From Cytophagales bacterium (GTDB lineage: Bacteria; Bacteroidota; Bacteroidia; Cytophagales; Cyclobacteriaceae): a DNA stretch of 35,090 nt. The position numbers and the translations under genes were made by a program. The stretch spans positions 1 to 35,090 of the forward strand of contig JADBYQ010000061.1 in assembly GCA_020402945.1 (NCBI GenBank), written 5' to 3'. The stretch's first letter is position 1. Each line of letters starts with the position of its first letter. Positions 14,543 to 23,375 of the stretch are shown here, in pieces. The notes beneath the pieces are model-generated. The model did no database searches. It was not told the DNA's origin and worked only from the letters and a program-made list of their open reading frames with translations.

Positions 14543-16777
14543 TTATCTAATTGTCCAACGAACTCCGACCAAAGCTCGGATCCCTTGCAAAGGAGCATAG
14601 TTATAAGAAGTATCAAACGTATATCCATTTGGATTATTCACTGAAATCGTTTTATCGAATGGATCAAAAGGCCTTAACAAGGGATCTTGCGGCAGGAAAT
14701 TAAGTAAGTTCTTTACCCCAATATAAATTTCCAAATCCCTGTTAATTGGTTTCGTCACCTGCAGATTGACGATACTAAACCAGGGAGAGAGTGACGGCCT
14801 AAAGTCATTGGGAACAACCGGTAGGTGCATAGGACCGGTAACTCTTCCTATCAAATCAAAAGAGAGGCGAGAAACGGGCAAGGTATAGCTAAGTGTAAAA
14901 TTCCCTGAGAAACCCGGAGCGTGTAATTGTTGTTGGGTTTTTCCTTCGCTGTCAATTTGGAAGACGTCCATCAGGGTAATGCCAGTCAATACTTTAAAAC
15001 TATTTGATAGACTCATGTCTGCGTTTAGCGTAAGACCGCGTGAGACCGCGTGCCCCGACAAGTTATCATAAATGATTTTTTGTGGGTCGCTGATAAAATC
15101 ACCAATAATTTTGTTGGTAAAGTAAGTGTAGAAAAGACTGCCATCAAGATTGAGATAACCACTCTTTAACAAAATGTTTTTGGCGTAGTTTAAGTTCACA
15201 TTCCAAGATCGCTCGGGATCTAGATTATTCTTAATGATCACTTGCCTTGCCCCTGTGAGCGCTGCGTGTTCTTCTGTAAAAAGGTTGACTACACGGTAAC
15301 CGCTTCCACCGGTTAGTCTAATTGTATTGGTAGAATTTGGCGAAACTTTAAAGCTGATGCGAGGAGTGAATATGTTACCATGCGCATTGTGATGATCATA
15401 ACGAGCCCCAGCAAGAATGGAGAACTTTTCAGTGAACGTTATTTCATTCTGGATGAAGACTCCAGGAAGGAACGTAATACCGGGCTTATTTTTGCCATCG
15501 GTGGAAAGTGTGCCGGTTGTGTTATCATCGTAGTAGGTATATCGGAGGGGCAGACCGGCCAGCCAGTCATGTTGACCTCTCTTTTTGGACCATCTTAATT
15601 GTATAAAGCTGGTATGTTGATCAGCGAGATACGAGGTTGTTCCGTAGTAAGAGTCTTGTAAATGATAATTATAGGAGAAATCAATATTCAGATCTTGCCT
15701 TCCTTTCAATTGATAATTACCGATTAACTCTGCCCGATTAGTATAAATGGATTCTCCATAAATGACGTCCGAACCGCGATAGGTGGGCGTCCACTGAAGT
15801 TCCCCTCCCCATCGGTTTTCGTACACATAGCGTGCAGCCAATGAAAAATTCTTTCCGGCAGGACGGTAGAAATTCCATTTGTTAAAGATGGATGCTCGCT
15901 GTTGCAAAGTAGCATCCGTGAAATTGTCATTGTTGATATCCCATTTCTTCCAAAAATTAAAGTAGTTGAGACCTACCAGTGCCGAAGACTTTCTGACTTT
16001 GAATGCACTCGCGATGTCCGCGTTGTATTCAGCTAACGTAGTTCCATACACATCCACTTTTAGTTTGGGCGATGATTGTGGCTCTTTGGTGATAATATTG
16101 ATCACTCCCCCGACTGCCTCTGAGCCATACAAAGTGGAGGCAGGACCTTTAACCACTTCGATCCTTTTTACTAGACTATTTGGGATGCCTGCTAACCCAT
16201 AGACCGTTGCTAAATTGCTGACAATAGGCATACCATCAATTAGTATCATCGTGTAAGGTCCTTCCAACCCATTGATATGTATATCGCCCGTGTTGCAAAC
16301 ATTGCAATTGATTTGCGGCTGCACTCCATTCACCATAGAAAGTGCTTCAAAAATGTTTGGAGTTGGATTCTTCAGAAAAAGGGAAGGAGCATAGACCTCA
16401 ACTGGGATAGGTGAACTCATTTTGGAAACTTCCTTCATCGTTCCAGTAATGACTACCTCTTGAAGTTGGGAAGCATCCTCTTCTAGTTCAACATCAATGA
16501 CACTTTTTTCCCCCGCTTTAATAGTTATGTTGACCGTGTGTGTTTGATAGCCAATGCTGGAAGCCTGAAGTTTGTAATGCCCAGCCGGAATAGCATCTAG
16601 TGCAAAGTCACCTTTCTCGTTAGAAGTTGTTCCGTAGCGGCTATTCAGTAGCACGATATGAGCAAACTCGATCGGGCTATTTTGATGCGTGAGCCGACCT
16701 ACAACACGACCCGTTGTTGTTTGGCAGAGGCCTTGTAACCCAATAAGCCATAGAACAATAAAGAAAAACGCCCTCAT
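14543..16777 (-). CDS. TonB-dependent outer-membrane receptor with CarboxypepD_reg-like domain
   Basis: A 744-residue receptor that would import a ligand across the outer membrane using TonB-ExbB-ExbD energy. A signal peptide (1-19) is followed by a carboxypeptidase-regulatory-like beta domain (about 22-98), a TonB-box-like stretch (VVITGT, about 108-113), the plug (about 120-230; GPASTLYGSEAVGGVINIITK) and a 22-strand-type barrel ending LQGIRALVGVRWTIR. The plug contains C158 and C161 (CNVCNTGDIHINGLEG), a Cys pair found in a subset of Bacteroidota receptors. It has no SusD partner, so it is more like the metal, vitamin or siderophore receptors than a glycan system. A DtxR-type palindrome lies over its promoter region. 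Confidence 0.9.
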   Translation of the reverse strand: MRAFFFIVLWLIGLQGLCQTTTGRVVGRLTHQNSPIEFAHIVLLNSRYGTTSNEKGDFALDAIPAGHYKLQASSIGYQTHTVNITIKAGEKSVIDVELEEDASQLQEVVITGTMKEVSKMSSPIPVEVYAPSLFLKNPTPNIFEALSMVNGVQPQINCNVCNTGDIHINGLEGPYTMILIDGMPIVSNLATVYGLAGIPNSLVKRIEVVKGPASTLYGSEAVGGVINIITKEPQSSPKLKVDVYGTTLAEYNADIASAFKVRKSSALVGLNYFNFWKKWDINNDNFTDATLQQRASIFNKWNFYRPAGKNFSLAARYVYENRWGGELQWTPTYRGSDVIYGESIYTNRAELIGNYQLKGRQDLNIDFSYNYHLQDSYYGTTSYLADQHTSFIQLRWSKKRGQHDWLAGLPLRYTYYDDNTTGTLSTDGKNKPGITFLPGVFIQNEITFTEKFSILAGARYDHHNAHGNIFTPRISFKVSPNSTNTIRLTGGSGYRVVNLFTEEHAALTGARQVIIKNNLDPERSWNVNLNYAKNILLKSGYLNLDGSLFYTYFTNKIIGDFISDPQKIIYDNLSGHAVSRGLTLNADMSLSNSFKVLTGITLMDVFQIDSEGKTQQQLHAPGFSGNFTLSYTLPVSRLSFDLIGRVTGPMHLPVVPNDFRPSLSPWFSIVNLQVTKPINRDLEIYIGVKNLLNFLPQDPLLRPFDPFDKTISVNNPNGYTFDTSYNYAPLQGIRALVGVRWTIR

Positions 16778-16794
16778 TTTATTATTTAGACGGG

Positions 16795-16802
16795 CAAATT
16801 TA
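16795..16802 (-). promoter_or_regulatory. Candidate -7 element of the TonB receptor promoter
   Basis: On the minus strand TAAATTTG fits TAnnTTTG exactly, 18 bp before the ATG of the receptor gene. No good TTTG is seen at the -33 position; the palindrome at 16829-16844 lies about where the -33 region should be. Confidence 0.45.
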
Positions 16803-16828
16803 AATAATTAGCCAATAATAAAATAATA

Positions 16829-16844
16829 TTTAGGCGTACCTAAA
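16829..16844. promoter_or_regulatory. Palindrome TTTAGG-CGTA-CCTAAA, candidate DtxR/MntR-type operator
   Basis: A perfect 6-bp inverted repeat with a 4-bp spacer, itself nearly symmetric. TTAGG...CCTAA half-sites of this spacing are the known pattern of DtxR-family iron or manganese repressors. It lies 52 bp upstream of the receptor start codon and about 27 bp upstream of the candidate -7 element, so a bound repressor would cover the -33 region. The regulator is not in the window. Confidence 0.55.
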
Positions 16845-16888
16845 AAGTAGATACTGAAAAGGTGATTTTTTGACCATTTTAGAACATA

Positions 16889-18115
16889 TTATTGGTTCGG
16901 GGCTATTTTTGCCTTACTGAAAAGCATATAGTTCTGCTTTTTAGTGCTCCAATGATATCCCAATGAAAAGGGCAGATCTCGTTTTCCACTGGCTTTGTAA
17001 GCTGAATCAAGGTCGGATTGGTACAATTCAGAGCTAAAACTAGATACCGGCTTTATGTATTCGCCATAGAATTGCCCGGTCCATTCCAGTCTATTTTTAA
17101 AATTTTTGTACGGCATTCCGGTATCATCCTGAAACACATGGTTGCTATTCTTTAGAATGATCGATTTTATTTTTGTGAATGCTTCTTTGTGCATAAGATA
17201 AGAAGCCGATTTTACGAATGTGTTTAACGGTGCCCGTTGCTCGATAAATTTCACAAATGCGGGTCGGTCGTTTAGCCCCGCGTTAGAAATACTAATGGAG
17301 TAATAATACAAGGTTTTGATTTCGAGTGTAACGCGATCTCTAAAAATCAGTTTTACTCCTGGTGTTTTTTGCCAATGGATTTGACTTCCTTTCACTTCTT
17401 TCTCTGTTCCATCTTCGTTTAACGTAAAGAACTTCTGTTCTAACAATTCATGACCGGAACGTTCGATAAAAAAGTAGAGCGGAGGCAACACACCCTTTAC
17501 CTGCTTCAGGTCGTTTTCCATATGGGTGGTAATAAAATAGCTCTTATTAAAGATATCGCGAAGTGAATTTCCCAAGCTATCCAAAAATTCGTCCCTATTC
17601 TTTTCGGAAATTGTATCAAGTGGAACCACTTCACGAATTGGCTCGAGGGCTGCCATTACAAACTCTTTCGAGTGCGGGAAAAGGTAAAAGGCATGGAGGA
17701 AATCCGGTCCAGAAAAGGGATAGAATAAAGAGAGCGAATCATCGATGGAATTGGAGAAGGTACTTTTCTCCCAGGCAGCCATTTTACTCAGCCTCGTCTT
17801 GTACATTTTTTCCCAATTCGCATCCATAGAAGTTTGGTATTCCCTCCAATACATTTCGGCTTGCAGCGTGGTGAATGAATTTTCAGTCAGTTGTGGAAGA
17901 CCCGAAATAAAACGGGCAGCATTGTCTAGAACGGTATCCTTCACTACCTCATTGACAATCGGCTCATTGGTGTTAATGGTATCTGCATTTTTGATTGTAG
18001 TGTCGGCAACGACCAGGGAGTCAGTGCCCGAAGTAGAAGAGATTTCTTTCTTGTCGGTGCAAGCCCAAAGTAGCATGTTGGTTAATAAAATCGTTAACAG
18101 GTATTTAGTTCTCAT
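16889..18115 (-). CDS. Lipoprotein of unknown function
   Basis: 408 residues from the ATG at 18115; a TTG one codon upstream is less likely. The N-terminus is a lipoprotein signal with lipobox LLWAC (C19), then a Ser/Thr/Asp-rich linker to about residue 60. The rest is a mixed domain with several aromatic motifs (YPFSGPDFLHAFYLFP, PPLYFFIERSGHELL, LYYYSISISN, GKRDLPFSLGYHWS). I do not recognise a named family. The start overlaps the stop of the APC permease gene by one base (TGATG), so the two are translationally coupled. It may be an envelope partner of the permease, but this is inferred from coupling alone. Confidence 0.75.
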   Translation of the reverse strand: MRTKYLLTILLTNMLLWACTDKKEISSTSGTDSLVVADTTIKNADTINTNEPIVNEVVKDTVLDNAARFISGLPQLTENSFTTLQAEMYWREYQTSMDANWEKMYKTRLSKMAAWEKSTFSNSIDDSLSLFYPFSGPDFLHAFYLFPHSKEFVMAALEPIREVVPLDTISEKNRDEFLDSLGNSLRDIFNKSYFITTHMENDLKQVKGVLPPLYFFIERSGHELLEQKFFTLNEDGTEKEVKGSQIHWQKTPGVKLIFRDRVTLEIKTLYYYSISISNAGLNDRPAFVKFIEQRAPLNTFVKSASYLMHKEAFTKIKSIILKNSNHVFQDDTGMPYKNFKNRLEWTGQFYGEYIKPVSSFSSELYQSDLDSAYKASGKRDLPFSLGYHWSTKKQNYMLFSKAKIAPNQ

Positions 18116-19413
18116 CAAACAGGTTTTTTAGAAATAGCAAAATAGATGATTAATCCGGGAACCATAGTAGCCATCGAGTAAAGGATAATCCATGGGTCAT
18201 TTTTCGTGACATAGTAGATCATCCAACACGTACAGACTGAAAAGATGATGGGAGGCAGCGGATAGAAGGGAACAGAATAGACTCGTTTTTCGGCAGAATG
18301 TTTTCGTCTGAGGATGAAAATACCCAATACCGTAGCCATCGAGAATATAGAAAGACTAACAGATATGTATTGTATGATTTCTTTGAATGAACTAACCAAT
18401 ACTAAAAAAATAGCCCACCCAGCCTGTGTTAAAATAGCGAGGTAAGGCATGTCAAACCGATTGGTTGTTGCAAACGTTTTTAACTTGGGGTAGTCGTCAC
18501 CCATAGCTTCTAATACCCGAGGCCCCGCGATGGTCATGGCACTTAATGTCGACAATAAGGCAATGCTAAATACGGAAGAAAAAGCCAACCCGATCTTGTC
18601 ACCAAAGAGTTTATAGGCAACTACATTACCGATATCATTCTTGCCATTGAGCTCTGAAAAACTAGCCGAATATAGAAACATGGCGTTGAGAGCCAAGTAT
18701 ACTATTGTAACGGTAAGAGTACCGATGATTAACGAACGTGGTAGATTCTTGGATGGGTTTTCTAAGTTACCAGCAATGTAAGCGGCTGCGTTCCATCCGG
18801 TATAAGCGTACACCACAAATACAAGGGATACGGCAAAACTGGCACTGAGGATTAGATCGGTGTCACCAGCTTGCGGCCAAAAACTGATACCCGATTTGAT
18901 TTCATCGGCCACAAAAAAGGGTGCGATGCAGAAAAAGAGAATCAACAAAAGCTTCATAGAGGTAAGGAAGTTTTGTACTGCCCCGCCTGTCTTTACTCCA
19001 AACCAGTGTACCGTGGAAACCAAAACGATGGCGAAAATGGCTATCAATTTATTAGAGACACCCAGTAGTGTGTGAGAGTACTCACCAATGGCCAAGGCAA
19101 CGGCAGAAATGGCGCCTGCAAAGCCGACCAACAAGCTCATCCACCCACTTATAAAACCAAGAGCAGGATGGAAAATCTTCCCCAGGTAGTGATACTCCCC
19201 ACCAGATTTTTGGAGGGTTGTAGAAATTTCAGCATAGGTAAAGGCTCCTGAAAGGGCTACAACGCCCCCGATCGCCCACAAGACTAAAATGGCAAAACCG
19301 GATGGAATAGAACCGACCTGGTAGCCGAGTGAGGTAAAAACACCCGTTCCAATCATGTTGGCGATCACCAGGGTAATGCCCACAGTAAGAGTATACTTCT
19401 TTTGTTCTGCCAT
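18115..19413 (-). CDS. APC-family amino acid permease
   Basis: A 432-residue inner-membrane transporter with about 12 hydrophobic segments. The first helix contains the GVFTSLG-type motif of the APC family (VIANMIGTGVFTSLGYQVGS), where broken helix 1 binds the substrate amine. A second family motif is SGGEYHYLGKIFHPALGFISGWMSLLVGF. Segments VYAYTGWNAAAYIAGNLENPSKNLPRSL and GPRVLEAMGDDYP are typical of LAT/APC exchangers. The substrate cannot be read from the sequence. It is the first gene of a unit with the lipoprotein downstream. Confidence 0.85.
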   Translation of the reverse strand: MAEQKKYTLTVGITLVIANMIGTGVFTSLGYQVGSIPSGFAILVLWAIGGVVALSGAFTYAEISTTLQKSGGEYHYLGKIFHPALGFISGWMSLLVGFAGAISAVALAIGEYSHTLLGVSNKLIAIFAIVLVSTVHWFGVKTGGAVQNFLTSMKLLLILFFCIAPFFVADEIKSGISFWPQAGDTDLILSASFAVSLVFVVYAYTGWNAAAYIAGNLENPSKNLPRSLIIGTLTVTIVYLALNAMFLYSASFSELNGKNDIGNVVAYKLFGDKIGLAFSSVFSIALLSTLSAMTIAGPRVLEAMGDDYPKLKTFATTNRFDMPYLAILTQAGWAIFLVLVSSFKEIIQYISVSLSIFSMATVLGIFILRRKHSAEKRVYSVPFYPLPPIIFSVCTCWMIYYVTKNDPWIILYSMATMVPGLIIYFAISKKPV

Positions 19414-19502
19414 TTATCAAATTACAAGCCAGAAAGATGACTATAAATTGGCAGAACGGCAATTTGATTCCGGTGGGCTCGATTTGTTCTGGGGCTAAAA
19501 AA

Positions 19503-19534
19503 GAAAAACCCTGACGTTTCGGTCAGGGTTTTTC
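19503..19534. terminator. Strong bidirectional terminator after the fasciclin gene
   Basis: GAAAAACCCTGAC (19503-19515) pairs with GTCAGGGTTTTTC (19522-19534) around a 6-nt loop, 13 bp. On the minus strand it follows the fasciclin gene stop (19560) by 26 bp and ends in a T-run, separating that gene from the permease gene. Confidence 0.88.
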
Positions 19535-19559
19535 AAGCTTGGAAGAAATCGTAATTGAA

Positions 19560-20147
19560 TTACATCTTCTTAGGCACTAATACTTTGTTGGTCATGTGAA
19601 CAACACCATTGCTCACTGCAACGTCTGGGTTGGTTACTTCAGCACCACCTACGTAAACTTTGCCATCCTTCAAAGAAACTTTGATTTTTTCGCCTTGTAG
19701 GGTAGTCAATTCTTGACCATCTTTCAAATCGGCAGCTTTCACTGTCCCGGCAACTACGTGATACTTCAACACATTCTGAAGTTTTGATTTATTCTCAACT
19801 TTCAACAGGTTGTCTACTGTTGACTGGATTGCTGCAAACGCGTCATTTGTTGGAGCAAATACGGTTAGGGCATCATTTCCTTTAAGGACTTCAGAAAGTT
19901 CTGCGGCTTCAAGAGCAGCGACTAAAGTGCTCAGGTTAGGTGTGTTCGCAGCTGTTGCATGGATCGATTTTGGCAAAGCAGCAATAGAATCTGCTACGAA
20001 TTGCACCCGAGCCGTTGAATCAGCTACTCGGATTGAATCTTGAGTTGCTTTTTCTTTGGCGGCTTTTCCACCGTCACCACAGCTGGTTACGATAAAAGCG
20101 AAAGCAGCGAAAATCGCTACTAAAATGATTGATTTTTGAGTTTTCAT
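19560..20147 (-). CDS. Fasciclin (FAS1) domain lipoprotein
   Basis: 195 residues from ATG 20147, which starts the basic MKTQKS end of a lipoprotein signal with lipobox VTSC (C23). A frame extension to 20171 has no signal character. A charged linker (about 24-60) leads to one FAS1 domain with the two conserved boxes: LTVFAPTNDAFAAI, and a YHVV motif followed by VSNGVVHMTNKVLVP at the end. FAS1 domains mediate adhesion or protein-protein contacts at the cell surface. The gene stands alone with its own promoter candidate and terminator. Confidence 0.9.
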   Translation of the reverse strand: MKTQKSIILVAIFAAFAFIVTSCGDGGKAAKEKATQDSIRVADSTARVQFVADSIAALPKSIHATAANTPNLSTLVAALEAAELSEVLKGNDALTVFAPTNDAFAAIQSTVDNLLKVENKSKLQNVLKYHVVAGTVKAADLKDGQELTTLQGEKIKVSLKDGKVYVGGAEVTNPDVAVSNGVVHMTNKVLVPKKM

Positions 20148-20168
20148 AATGTTTTGGTTTTCAGGTCG

Positions 20169-20176
20169 CAAAAATA
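20169..20176 (-). promoter_or_regulatory. Candidate -7 element of the fasciclin gene
   Basis: TATTTTTG on the minus strand fits TAnnTTTG exactly and lies 22 bp before the ATG at 20147. The expected -33 position reads GTTC, a poor match. Confidence 0.4.
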
Positions 20177-20235
20177 GGTTTAGAAATCGACATCTTGAAC
20201 ACGGGAGATAAATAAATGTTTACGTCTTTGTTAAT

Positions 20236-21270
20236 TTATTTTTCGATTGGAAACCGGATTTCGTGTTCGCCATAGACTGCCCCCTTTAATCCACGGATCT
20301 GAAGTACGACTTTGGGCGCTCCGGAAGACCAATCAACCTTTATTATCCCGAACGTTTTTTGAATAATCAGGTCACCAACGCGGTGGCTATTCTTTTCCTC
20401 CCATACTTCTGCCCAGGTATGGGTAAGTCCACTGGAAGTAAAGTCAACTAGAGGATAGGCAGACTCGGTTTGTTCCAATGTAGAGAATTCAGAAATATGA
20501 CGATCACCACTAATGATCAGCACATTTTTTTGAGAAGATGCGATCAGGTTTAGAAGGCGCTTCCGCGCCAAAGGGAAGTTAGCCCATTTTTCAAACCGGT
20601 GATCTTCTGCTATCGCTTGAATACTAGAGTTAATAATGAACAAGCCTGTTTCGCTGGTCTTTAACTCATCTTCCAGCCAATGCCACTGTTCTTCTCCCAA
20701 TACATCGCCCGTTTGATTGCAATAGAATTGATGGGTTTGTTTTTTAGTAATTGAATCAACACTGTAGACTTTATAAGTTGTGTCGCGGAAGGTTCGCGTG
20801 TCCAGGTTAATGATCTTGATTTTTTGGTGGCCGGATCCAATGGTTGCTGAATTGTACACACCGGCATGAGTCCACACGGGGTTCGTTTTGTCAAAACCAA
20901 GAAAATCCAACAATGGTTTCTTATTCTCCTCTTTTCGTGGAAAAAATCGCCCTCCGTCATTTGTACCGTAATCATGGTCGTCCCATGTACCAGTGACCGC
21001 GCAATTCTTTAGCAGTTGTTGATAGTCTGGATTGGATTTTTGCTTGTCGTACCTTTTTTTGAGGCCAGTTGAACCTTCCCCATCGTTGGCGTAAACGTTG
21101 TCTCCACCCCAAATCCATAGTGAGGGCTTTTGAGCGATAATCTCTTTCCATATTTCCTGGGGCTTTTCCTCGTCATCGCACGAGCCAAACGCAATAATTG
21201 TTTCGTTGGATGACTGCGCTGCTGCCAGCGAACTTAGAAGAATCCCCAACAGTGCAATAAATAATTTCAT
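20236..21270 (-). CDS. PhoD-like alkaline phosphatase/phosphodiesterase
   Basis: A 344-residue secreted protein with signal peptide (1-18, LAAAQ). The metallophosphatase motifs of the PhoD group follow in order: FGSCDDE (about 28-34), WGGDNVYAND, WDDHDYGTNDGG, LGEEQWHWLEDEL and ISGDRHISEFS near the end. These supply the Asp, Asn and His ligands for the metal centre. PhoD proteins release phosphate from phosphodiesters or teichoic-type polymers; the substrate here is unknown. It is a single gene, divergent from the CocE-like hydrolase gene. Confidence 0.87.
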   Translation of the reverse strand: MKLFIALLGILLSSLAAAQSSNETIIAFGSCDDEEKPQEIWKEIIAQKPSLWIWGGDNVYANDGEGSTGLKKRYDKQKSNPDYQQLLKNCAVTGTWDDHDYGTNDGGRFFPRKEENKKPLLDFLGFDKTNPVWTHAGVYNSATIGSGHQKIKIINLDTRTFRDTTYKVYSVDSITKKQTHQFYCNQTGDVLGEEQWHWLEDELKTSETGLFIINSSIQAIAEDHRFEKWANFPLARKRLLNLIASSQKNVLIISGDRHISEFSTLEQTESAYPLVDFTSSGLTHTWAEVWEEKNSHRVGDLIIQKTFGIIKVDWSSGAPKVVLQIRGLKGAVYGEHEIRFPIEK

Positions 21271-21395
21271 GGAGTAAAAATAGTTGATTTAAATTTCCCG
21301 TTTGTCAACATTCTTTTGCGTTTAGGGCACGTTATTACTACTTTTCACATTCTCGAAAGGCAATAATGAGGCCTTCGCTACTAACCAGCTGTTTT

Positions 21396-23294
21396 ATGAA
21401 AAAACTATTCTTTCTGATCTGTCTTTTCGGTGCAAAATCTTTGTTTGCTCAGATGCCGGACTCCACTTATGTAAAACAGTTTTACGATAAAACGGAAGTA
21501 CAAATTCCAATGAGAGATGGCATCAAGTTGTTTACCGCCATCTATACCCCAAAAGATAAATCGAAGACGTACCCGATGTTGATGCAGCGAACGTGCTATA
21601 GTGTGGAACCTTATGGACTCACTAAATTCGAGAAGTCGCTCGGGCCCTCAAAGTACCTGATGCATGACGGCTATATTTTTGTTTATCAGGATGTGCGAGG
21701 CCGTTGGATGAGCGAAGGCGTGTTCGATAACATGACCCCTAATATTCCCGGCAACGATCGGAAGAATAAGACAGCTACGGATGAATCCTCAGATACCTGG
21801 GATACGATTGATTGGTTGATAAAAAATGTGAAAGGGAATAATGGAAGAGTTGGGCAGTGGGGCATTTCCTATCCTGGCTTTTATACGGCTGCGGCTATTC
21901 CTGATGCTCATCCAGCCTTAAAGGCATCATCCCCGCAAGCACCCATTTCCGATTTTTTCTTTGACGATTTTCACCATCAGGGTGCTTTCTTACAAAGCTA
22001 TATTGCTGCTTTTGCCGTGTTTGGCTACCAGCATGAGAAACCAACCAACAAAAGTTGGTATGATGACAAGATTATGCGCTTCTATGCTCAACAACCAAAA
22101 GATGGCTACAATTTTAACTTGGAAATGGGACCGTTAAAAAATGCAACCGAGAAATACCATAAAGACAATTTCTTTTGGCAGCAAATTATCGATCACCCCA
22201 ACTATGATGAATTCTGGCAGAAGAGAAATTTGCTTCCCCATCTCACCAATGTAAAGCATTCCATCATGACTGTTGGCGGTTGGTTTGATGCAGAAGACTT
22301 GTATGGTCCTTTGAACATCTATAAGAAGATTGAAAACAGTAGCCCTTCTACCTACAACACCATCGTCATGGGCCCGTGGAGTCACGGAGATTGGGCTCGT
22401 GAGCGTGGCTTTCAGCAAGTGAACCACATTTATTTTGGCGATAGTATTTCTACGTTTTATCAACGCGAAATAGAGCGAAAATTTTTCAATGCTACTTTAA
22501 AGGAAGGTGCTCAACCCAAATTACCTGAAGCGTATATGTTCGACTGTGGGCTGAAAGTGTGGAAGCAATTTAGTGAGTGGCCACCCAAAGAGATTCAGCC
22601 CTTCAAATTGTATTTCGGAGAGAAAGGAAAGTTGTCGATCAATGAACCGACAAAAACAGACGGTGTGTTTGAGTACATCAGTGACCCTGCTAAACCGGTG
22701 CCCTACACGTCACAAACAGAAGGACTTGTTTTTACGCCTCGTAGATTTATGAGTGACGACCAACGCGTGGTCGCTAGCAGACCTGATGTAGTTACATTTC
22801 AATCAGAGCCACTCTCAGAAGATGCTACATTGGCGGGGGAGATCATCGCCAAGTTAAAAGTATCGATGACCGGCACGGATGCCGATTTTATTGTGAAGTT
22901 GATTGACGTTTATCCGGACAATACACCAAACGACACAAAGCACAACCCACCAAATATTATCATGGGAGGTTATCAGCAGCTCGTTAGGCATGAAACATTC
23001 AGGGGCAGATTCAGAAATAGCTATGAGAAGCCAGAGCCTTTTAAAGCAAATGAAATTACCGAAGTGAATGTGCCTCTTCAGGATATTCTGCACACGTTTA
23101 AAAAAGGGCATCGGGTGATGGTACAAATTCACAGCACCTGGTTTCCATACATCGATAGAAATCCGCAGAAGTATGTAGATAATATTTACAAAGCCAATGA
23201 AGAAGATTTCATTAAGTCTACCATTCGTGTTTATGGATCTTCGGTTGTGGAAATTGGGGGAGGGCAGAAGGCAAGGATTGATGTGAAGAAGTGA
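21396..23294 (+). CDS. CocE/NonD-type serine hydrolase (X-Pro dipeptidyl-peptidase family)
   Basis: 632 residues from ATG 21396, where a clear signal peptide begins (MKKLFFLICLFGAKSLFAQ); an upstream ATG at 21366 would bury it. The alpha/beta hydrolase domain starts VQIPMRDGIKLFTAIYTP. The nucleophile is S158 in GQWGISYPGFYTAAA, the acid probably lies in GGWFDAEDLYGP, and the histidine in MGPWSHGDWARERG. The C-terminal jelly-roll typical of the family runs from about residue 450 (VTFQSEPLSEDATLAG). Members act as acyl-ester hydrolases, glutaryl acylases or X-Pro peptidases; the exact reaction cannot be told. Confidence 0.88.
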   Translation: MKKLFFLICLFGAKSLFAQMPDSTYVKQFYDKTEVQIPMRDGIKLFTAIYTPKDKSKTYPMLMQRTCYSVEPYGLTKFEKSLGPSKYLMHDGYIFVYQDVRGRWMSEGVFDNMTPNIPGNDRKNKTATDESSDTWDTIDWLIKNVKGNNGRVGQWGISYPGFYTAAAIPDAHPALKASSPQAPISDFFFDDFHHQGAFLQSYIAAFAVFGYQHEKPTNKSWYDDKIMRFYAQQPKDGYNFNLEMGPLKNATEKYHKDNFFWQQIIDHPNYDEFWQKRNLLPHLTNVKHSIMTVGGWFDAEDLYGPLNIYKKIENSSPSTYNTIVMGPWSHGDWARERGFQQVNHIYFGDSISTFYQREIERKFFNATLKEGAQPKLPEAYMFDCGLKVWKQFSEWPPKEIQPFKLYFGEKGKLSINEPTKTDGVFEYISDPAKPVPYTSQTEGLVFTPRRFMSDDQRVVASRPDVVTFQSEPLSEDATLAGEIIAKLKVSMTGTDADFIVKLIDVYPDNTPNDTKHNPPNIIMGGYQQLVRHETFRGRFRNSYEKPEPFKANEITEVNVPLQDILHTFKKGHRVMVQIHSTWFPYIDRNPQKYVDNIYKANEEDFIKSTIRVYGSSVVEIGGGQKARIDVKK

Positions 23295-23325
23295 GGCTGC
23301 ATGAGAGTAGAAAATATCAAGTCAG

Positions 23326-23374
23326 AATATAGAAGTTAGATTATAGAATATAGAAGTTAGAATATAGAATTTAG
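23326..23374 (+). repeat. Short AT-rich tandem repeats before the SGNH hydrolase gene
   Basis: The 14-mer AATATAGAAGTTAG occurs at 23326-23339 and 23347-23360, with the variant AATATAGAATTTAG at 23361-23374; the spacer 23340-23346 is a partial copy (ATTATAG). The last unit ends one base before the ATG at 23376, so the whole leader of the gene consists of these repeats. Confidence 0.8.
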
Positions 23375-23375
23375 A

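Noticed and set aside
23326-23374. CRISPR-like repeat array
   Set aside because: Units are only 14 bp, nearly adjacent and without unique spacers; no cas genes are present.
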